From Pseudoscleropodium purum (Eukaryota; Streptophyta; Bryopsida; Hypnales; Brachytheciaceae), in NCBI GenBank assembly GCA_963969395.1, contig OZ017795.1, positions 18,290,001 to 18,354,000 on the forward strand: a DNA stretch of 64,000 bases. The letters run 5' to 3'. The first letter of the stretch is position 1. Every line of letters starts with the position of its first letter. A program made the translations under genes and the position numbers. Below, in pieces: positions 57,275 to 64,000 of the stretch. The notes beneath the pieces were generated by a model. That model did not search any database. It had not been told where the DNA came from and saw only the letters and a program-made list of their open reading frames with translations.

Positions 57275-60256
57275 TCATGCTTCTCGGAGCCAAGCTTGGC
57301 CATCAATCCAGCTGAGCTGCAAGAAATACTGTGCTTCCGCATCGCTGAGTTCATGCGACCAGTCCACTCGTTGGGAGACGTCAGAGCCTGGTCCGGAGCA
57401 TTGGTATTGCCCGTAGTACACAGTTCTGCACACCAAAAAGGATCCATTCATATTTGATTCCAAAGTTAGACCCCGCATACCAAAATAGTGGATTTCAAGA
57501 TACGAAGATGGCTTGGTGAATAGAAGCAGTGGATCTTATAATGGTCAGAAAGGAACCTCGACTATGTGAAGTCACGTCCTCTTGATCGGGTAATGGAATT
57601 CTCTGATTGTTTAGCGAATCTTGCAAGCTATTGGTTCTTTCTCTCAATGCACTAGTGCTTCATTCAATTCATTGACTCGATCTCACACCCAGTAATAGTC
57701 ATCTTCGTTATTTTGACCAAATTGCCAGAGATTGGCTCTTATCCACATATGCCCTTCAATTCTAGGCTGATAGAATTCTAGGAAACATAGCTTTTTACAG
57801 CACCTGTCCCAAAGTGAAGTGGTTCAGCACGCCCGTTTGGAACTGCATCCATGCTAAGTTAGTCTATCTGAGACCGGATTTTATAACTCTAGGGTTTCAG
57901 TAGCCAGGGCAATTAGAAAACCCATCTGAGCACTTGGAAGTCTTAACTAGCTTCAGAACTTGAGGGTCACATTTTGTTGGCACACAGAAATTTGCCAACC
58001 TAGCAAATACGACTGTTCACCTGAAATTAAAACACATCATGAGTAATTTGGTTTACTTCTCCGTGCTGAAATGAGAGGAGGGTCAAAGAGAGAGGGTTGT
58101 ACCGTTCTCGAGAGGGGTTAGACCAATCTGCCCACCCTGCAGGTATGATGGTGCTGTCCATGAATGTGTACAGGAAGACGACTCGCGAATATGGTCCCCA
58201 AGCTCGGCCTAAGAACACCTGCCCTGTTCCTGATCCCGTGACCTTACAATTGATGAACACAAAGCCTGTGTTCTCGTCTGAACTCGACCTCTTTTGAGCT
58301 GTCAGCGACCCAGAAATGTAGGCTTGTGTGGCGATCTCATGAACCTCACAGCTCTGCATCCGGTCCATAACCAAGCTCACAAGATCAGAACATGCATTAC
58401 AATTGCAGATTGACTGGAGTTTAGGGTACAACAAGACATAATATTTTATATGTATGATCGATTTGTCTGAATTTCATAACGTCAAGTGGAGGTGCGCCAG
58501 AGTCTCCCGGAGTTGTGATTCACCATGGGAATTGGCAGGCTTACACAACTCCACTGCACGGGGCAGTATATGCTCTGCGCACTTCATAGAGTGCACCCGC
58601 AACTGCAACCCCCACAATGTCAAGTCCAAGTTTTGAGGCAAAAGTGTTACTCTCTCATCGACTGGTCAGAAGAGTTTGTAACCCATATTTAGTATGCATC
58701 AACAATTGTCTTTCAATTCAGAGGTGTCCAAATTGTATAGGATATATATCCACGTACTCTTGAGTTATAGGTCGGTACCAGTCACGCATCTGGATGAAAC
58801 ACATGTTACTGCCTATTTCTAGTAACTTGGCTGCTTAGTTAAACTAGCTAGTGCTTAACCCTTTTACTCAATGTGAGTTCTTTGATCATCCAAAGAGTAC
58901 AGATCCAAACGTTCAATCTGCAACAAATCAAAGCAACGACCTTGGCGTAATGTCGAACACTGCCTAAAAGTGCATAAACGAAGCTAATTTTTTGTCACCA
59001 ATTAGCTGCATTCATGCAATCTGGAAACGGGTCTATACGTAGAGTGAAACACTGATACCTTGAAGACGGATTGACCGTTTCCAGAAATAATGTCAATGTT
59101 GCCCTCGAAGTAACAGTCCTTGAAGTAATGACGACCAGCAAAATCAAACAGTGTGTCTTGTCCTCCATAAAATCCACACGAGTAAAAAGCCGCCATGTCT
59201 GCAGCTAACAAAACGGCGACTGCTTGGCCATCGACTTGTCCTGGTTCTGCTGGTGGTGCATCATTCTGCAGTGATCATTCTTTCAGAGGCACATCTAAGG
59301 TAGAGACTCCAATAACCATACATGTACATTAGAGGCTCCACTGGCCATACAGGTGAGCTTAAATTTGTGCTAAGTGTAAAAATACTTAATCTACAGACAT
59401 TAAGTTTTTTGCAATTGGATTTTGAGCTTACCACAAAATCAATCAATGTGCAAACTTTGAGAAGGTCCAGTGTCTAGGTTGTAGTAGGAAAGGTTCCAGG
59501 TTCACCTATGTGGTGAATGGAACCTCTCCCTTGCGGTATGGTGAATATATGGAGACTTTACACTAGTTACTCTTACCATGTCTGCTTGTGTGTGGGTTCC
59601 GAAATAAGGTATATGCCCTACCTCTCACTAAATAAGCGTAGGAAATGTGAATAGTATCGTCGTCAAATTGGTGAAAGCATGATGCCTGACATTTTAAATT
59701 TGCTTGGCATGAAGTAGCCCTCAGCTGATGGACTTGAAAGTGTAGCTTGCTAACCTGGAATCCAATGCCTTTGGCGACAAAGCTCTGTGCCCACACAGTC
59801 ACAGTTGCACTATCCGCAGTCCCGCTCGTACTGGCAGCCTCGCGGTGAGCGATGATCGTGGAGGATCTTCCTTCTCCTTGAAGTATCAAAAAGGGCTTAC
59901 TGGACGGAATGACAATCTTTTCACTGCAAGGAGCAACAAGCTTTCTCGTAGGTAAGAAACTCTGGTACATTCTTCAGGGAACAAAACAAAACTAGAATAT
60001 AATGGCTTAGCATGAAATCGTCTTCCACATACCGGTAGACACCAGCTCGAATGGAGATTTCCACCCAGTCTGCATTGTTATCCGGAACGGCGTTGACAGC
60101 ATCCTGAACTGAACTGAAATCCGTGTTGCCTTGCTTCCCAACGGTAATATAATTGGTGTTGCTGGGGAGAGTCTGGGCATGGCCAGGAGCTGCCCATAGC
60201 CCAAGGAAGAGCAAGACGCTCAGCAGTCTCAAATTGAGTTTCTTCTGATCAGCCAT
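57275..60256 (-). CDS. PME: Secreted pectin methylesterase
   Basis: Five exons (60033-60256, 59755-59923, 59059-59265, 58103-58353, 57275-57425) join in frame into 333 residues. The enzyme removes methyl esters from cell-wall homogalacturonan. Residues 1-27 form a signal peptide ([21 protein letters not shown] core, cleavage after GHA). There is no N-terminal PMEI pro-domain, so it belongs to the short type. Catalytic blocks are GQAVAV (Q145), GGQDTLF (Q167, D168 acid/base), NIDIISGNG (D189, expected nucleophile) and [10 protein letters not shown] (R250, W252). The C-terminal CSGPGSD and [13 protein letters not shown] blocks are typical. The nucleophile motif reads IDIISG where the family usually has VDFIFG, so activity should not be assumed. 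Intron 2 carries a MITE related to the one in FtsZ1 intron 2. Confidence 0.94.
59300..59561 (-). mobile_element. MITE in pectin methylesterase intron 2 (copy B)
   Basis: Inverted ends of about 40 bp (GTAGAGACTCCAATAACCAT... at the left, and the inverse of GTAAAGTCTCCA... at the right) bound a non-coding 262-bp insert. Aligned to the reverse complement of 45764-45992, it matches over most of its length, best at AGGTTCACCTATGTGGTGAA and ACCTCTCCCTT. Confidence 0.7.
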
Positions 60257-62380
60257 GGTACGCAGCTACACCTTTCTACTCCTCTCTGATGTGTGGAGTT
60301 TTGTTCGACCTAGAACGATTCTTCAAACTCAAGGAATGGCCACCAGTGTAGCAATTCTCCAAGTGGAGTCTATTACGTCATCCTTCAAAGATAAAATTAA
60401 TAAGAGGAATCTCATTAATCCTAAATGACAATGTATGCATTGATCAAGGAAAGCTAATCAGTACTACATTCTCTCCCTTAAAAAAATTTACAGGGAAACA
60501 TAACAAGTCCGGTCCTTGCGAATCAAGAGTTTGCTTGGTCAAGATTCCACCTGAAAATCCGCAAGACAGTGATCGAGAGAGGGTACAAAGAATCACTATT
60601 AACCCTCTCAGGAAGTGAACTCTAGCGTACACCACATTCAGCTCAGACTTCTACACAAGAAATGTCAAGGCAGCTGAGATGATCATGATTCCACTTCTTC
60701 CATCGTTCCATCAGCACCAAAACTCCCACCATGGGCATGAGTGAGGACTGTACCGTAAAGTCTTGTGACACGCGATGAGCACCCCATTACTGACAGGGTG
60801 ATAGTGAACGGGAAAGCAGCAAGTCAACATTGTGCAGGAGAGAGATCTATTCTAGAATGCTTTTGCACTTTGCAGACCTCGAGAAGGGTGTTGAATCCCA
60901 GTTCTGCTTGGCAGGGCGTCAGGCGACTGAACTCTTACTGAGTTACAGTCTGAGGCTAACCGCAGTGATCCGTAGTATCAAATGTGACCAAGTTGCTGAT
61001 CTAAACACTACTAACTTAACTTAAAACTCTAATGTATATGACTGGGCTAAAATTTCAAATTTAGTGCTAGCTGTATTCATTAGACTTTTGGTAGCTAAAT
61101 TTTTTCGATTGGTAGAGGTTTGGCGTAATCTAGCCGCGTTTGAGGACACTGACCGCGCGCAGCAATCAAACTAGCTGATCGACTGGTACATCCTGCAGGC
61201 TCAGGCTGATGAAGCTTAGTTACGTTCGACATTGAGACAGCACAGCTGTGGGATGCAGTAATGACACCTGACAAGCTCCACATGAAAATGATCATTCTCC
61301 TACAGCTGATTCATGCTTACTAATATAAAATTACTGGTACCAAGAATATTTTGAAGGTCACATCCGACGTGCTTAGAGTGTAAACTTGGATCCTCGAGAT
61401 TAATTCTAGAAGTTAGAATTTCTTTTATGCCACATGGTCAGGACCCCCCAAAAAACTCCTCTCAGAATTTGTGAGAAAGTTGTTCCGAATCGTATGTGTA
61501 CCCTTCGAGACATGTTCTAAGAATGAATATATATATCAAATTAAATGTGATTATCTTTGAGGAGATTTGGGTACGTGCACCCAAAATCGCCACTTTAAAT
61601 GAACGTGCCGTGTACATTTCAGGTAGCGATCTTGGTTACGAACCGAACCTGCACCGTACTATCACCCACTAACAATACAATACCATGAAAACAAGGTTTT
61701 AATTGAGTTTCCATTTGAGCGTGTTCCACTGGACATACCACAATCTCCATATTCGAACTCTCAATAGATGGATATCCGCATTACTGATCAAAATCACACG
61801 TGTGCTGATGAATAGAATCCAAAATAATGCAGTAAGGAGACAAGTGAGACAGGAAGATGAGAGTATTTGTGGTTAGCAAACCTGAAATGTTTGGCGGTGG
61901 TAACGTTGTAACGTTGAATTGCACGATGCCGCTAGCTGTACTCCATCTTGACAACAATTTTCAGTCGATGGGGTGTGAGTAGAAACAAATTGTTCTCAAT
62001 GTAAACATCTAAGTTTACTAAGTTATAGACCAACTTAGTTTAAGTTACTTTGTACCTCCTTGGATCAAATCAATCAGGTGGTTGATGGAGGGTCACGTAC
62101 AATCGTTCCCAGTTCAGCACTGCCTCAACGGCTGTGTCGAGATGAAAGTTAAGTTAAGCTTACCTCATCCAGCACATGCCGTCTGAAGTTCATGCTCTGT
62201 GTGTCAGCAAACTGCCTCGCCAGGCAAAAATCCCAGGCATGAACTTCAGTTACCTCAGCTTTAACTAAAGTTACACCCAATTTGATGATGGCAAACTTAG
62301 CAGCACATAAGGTAGAACAGCCTACCATGGGCAGAATTAGGAGTTTGCCCTCATGTCATGGCTGAAATTTTTTTTTTAAA
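60257..62380. promoter_or_regulatory. Upstream region of pectin methylesterase, no further gene
   Basis: The promoter of the minus-strand gene must lie in the first part. GC stays moderate to about 62350 but I recognise no gene or clear promoter element. A 13-bp inverted repeat (CTGAAGTTCATGC/GCATGAACTTCAG) lies at 62183-62195 and 62237-62249. Confidence 0.4.
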
Positions 62381-63590
62381 TTTTTTTTCCCACCTAAAGA
62401 GAAGTGCGAGAAACGGTGAGATCAAATGAAATTATGTTTTTTTGGGCAAAGTATGAATTTGTTATGAGTTTGGGAAGTGTATAAGTTGTCCATGTGGTCA
62501 AAAAGAGACTTTAGACTACTCCAAAACCAACACTATGAAGGCCTAAAAAATCACCTTCTATAGTGAACTTACACTCTAAAGGTGAAAGTTCCTATTTTAG
62601 TCACTAATCATTCCATTATTGTCACCTAAGACATCGATCTTAGCCCAAATCTCATTTATCCCCTAAATGTCCAAACATTGTTCTTTGGCAACATAGTGAT
62701 TTGGGATAGCTTATTATGAACAAAATTTTTATTTTTTCTCTTTGAAATTTTCACACATGTGCCCAAGGAGTGGCTTTAAGGCACAACATATTTTATAACT
62801 TTTGACTACATGGTTAAGAAGTTATTTCATGATATGTAATTTTCATTGCTAGGCACACAGCCCAGCAACTCCAAAAAATTACCTTTTTAATTGAAATAAA
62901 AATTTGAAATTGGTATTCTAGATTTATATATACATAGAAAGCTTTGAATCATTCTATTTTTCATTAATGAGATGAAAGCTATGAGGAATTTTAGTTTGTA
63001 GGTAGTTATGGAATTTGTACTTTAAAATAAACTTTGAGGTCTTTTATTTAACACAATTTTCAATATTTTTGAAAAAAAATAAAAATAGGGGATGTAGATT
63101 GTTTATTACAACATTACAACCATTAGAATTGGCATTTTTCAATTCCCTAACTAAAATTTTATTAATTTAGTATTTTAAATCATATTCTAATTCTTTTTAT
63201 TTACTATTTTTTCAAGCTTGAGTATAAAATATTTTTTGCTGAAATTATTTATATATATTCCCAACTTATTTCTTCAATACGTTATGAGGGTTAACAAGTT
63301 GTAGGATCTACAAATTTTTGTGTAAGAATTTTGAAAGATGAAATCTAACCATTATAGAAGAGTTGAAAATATCGTCTTTTTGAAATCCAAGCATCATGAT
63401 CTTGCAATTGTTAAGGTATTTTATTCTAAAATTTTAGAGGGATGTACTCTAACAAGTTAACTAACACATCCTATGGTTGAATTTGTTAATGAATAAATAT
63501 AGATAAAGATTTTAGCCTTCCTTTGGTTTAAATATTTTGAAGCAATTTTGAGTCTAAAAATATTTAATACCTTTAGGGATTATTGAATTT
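62381..63590. repeat. AT-rich repeat-derived DNA
   Basis: It carries a TATCCCCTAAATGTCC fragment near 62658 like the TTAACCCC-type termini, and, at 63061-63146, the inverted counterpart of 10282-10371. No gene is seen. Confidence 0.5.
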
Positions 63591-63601
63591 TTTTTTGTAA
63601 T

Positions 63602-63741
63602 ATTACAAGAGAAAGGGATGTTTTAAGTATAGTCCTTGTAGTACAGTCTTTTAAATAATGACCTTTAAGATGTTTTAAAGGTCATTACTTAAAAGACTAT
63701 ACTATTAGGACTATATTTAAAACATCCCTTTCTCTTGTAAT
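63602..63741. repeat. Near-perfect foldback, 67-bp arms
   Basis: Arms 63602-63668 and 63675-63741 pair with only about five mismatches around a 6-bp turn. Both ends read ATTACAAGAGAAAGGGATG. It is non-coding and could be a small MITE or, if transcribed, a hairpin source of small RNA. No clear target-site duplication was seen. Confidence 0.85.
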
Positions 63742-64000
63742 GAATGAGGTCATTTTTCAAGTGTCTAAAATGTTTCTTTTGTTCACAATGAGTTGTTCAA
63801 TCTAAGTTACTTGGAAAATGAATGGTCCATTCTTTTTTGTTGCTTTGAAAGCTACATTGATTTGCCCTACTAGTATGTGTTATAGAATGAACTTATATAA
63901 GGTTATAACTTTTTAGAAGGGTGGAAATTTTGGAATTAGTTAGATTTGGTGTGAGAATCAAGGCAATAGGCATTAATCAAGTTTAGTCAATTTTCTCCAA

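Noticed and set aside
57081..57416. 111-codon frame opposite the last pectin methylesterase exon
   Set aside because: It is antisense to an exon clearly supported by family motifs.
1..64000. CRISPR arrays, rRNA or tRNA genes, and intact retrotransposon polyproteins
   Set aside because: I looked for spaced direct repeats, conserved RNA-gene phrases and reverse transcriptase or integrase motifs by eye and found none; a tRNA scan could still reveal one I missed.

Overview
The window is nuclear DNA of a land plant. Gene islands of moderate GC, with spliced genes and GT-AG introns, are separated by long AT-rich, transposon-riddled gaps. Plant-specific content (a VQ-motif protein, a chloroplast FtsZ1, a plant metaxin, a secreted pectin methylesterase, telo-box promoters) excludes animals and fungi. 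A MutS of cyanobacterial style, a type I do not know from flowering plants, makes a bryophyte or other early-diverging land plant most likely. That placement is inference, and I cannot name a species.

Layout: (1) 1-3.6 kb: VQ-motif gene (+) with a W-box-rich promoter, a TATA box and an inferred 1-kb 5'UTR intron. (2) 3.6-16.1 kb: no supported gene, but tiny L1-type 3' stubs with target-site duplications, a GC-rich hAT MITE with a perfect 8-bp TSD, a large foldback, and copies of a family with termini like TTAACCCCTAAATGCC. (3) 17.4-27.6 kb, minus strand: a 17-exon gene for a predicted 1,967-residue protein joining a complete DEDDh 3'-5' exonuclease (resembling the organelle nuclease DPD1) to a complete MutS with an intact mismatch-reading F-Y-E and ABC ATPase, behind a transit-peptide-like N-terminus. 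All 16 splice junctions keep frame. This is the most unusual object here. (4) 29.1-31.2 kb: ubiquitin protease of the UBP3/UBP4 class (+), divergent from the MutS fusion. (5) 31.7-37.8 kb: AT-rich desert with a dead Tc1-type (DD34E) transposase and a CACTA MITE with a TTA TSD. (6) 38.05-39.05 kb: metaxin (+), intronless. (7) 39.9-43.4 kb: degenerate direct and tandem repeats. (8) 43.96-47.66 kb: plastid FtsZ1 (+), five exons, MITEs in introns 2 and 4. (9) 50.6-53.9 kb: mitochondrial succinyl-CoA ligase beta subunit (-), 12 exons. (10) 57.3-60.3 kb: pectin methylesterase (-), five exons, with a MITE in intron 2 related to the one in FtsZ1. (11) 62.4-64 kb: repeats ending in a nearly perfect 67-bp-arm foldback.

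The genes do not form an operon-like unit. Four encode proteins expected in organelles: the exonuclease-MutS (predicted), metaxin, FtsZ1 and succinyl-CoA ligase. Telo-box motifs lie just upstream of the two mitochondrial genes, and site II motifs lie upstream of succinyl-CoA ligase and FtsZ1. Exon boundaries were worked out by hand from reading frame, GT/AG signals and family knowledge; no transcript data or database search was available.
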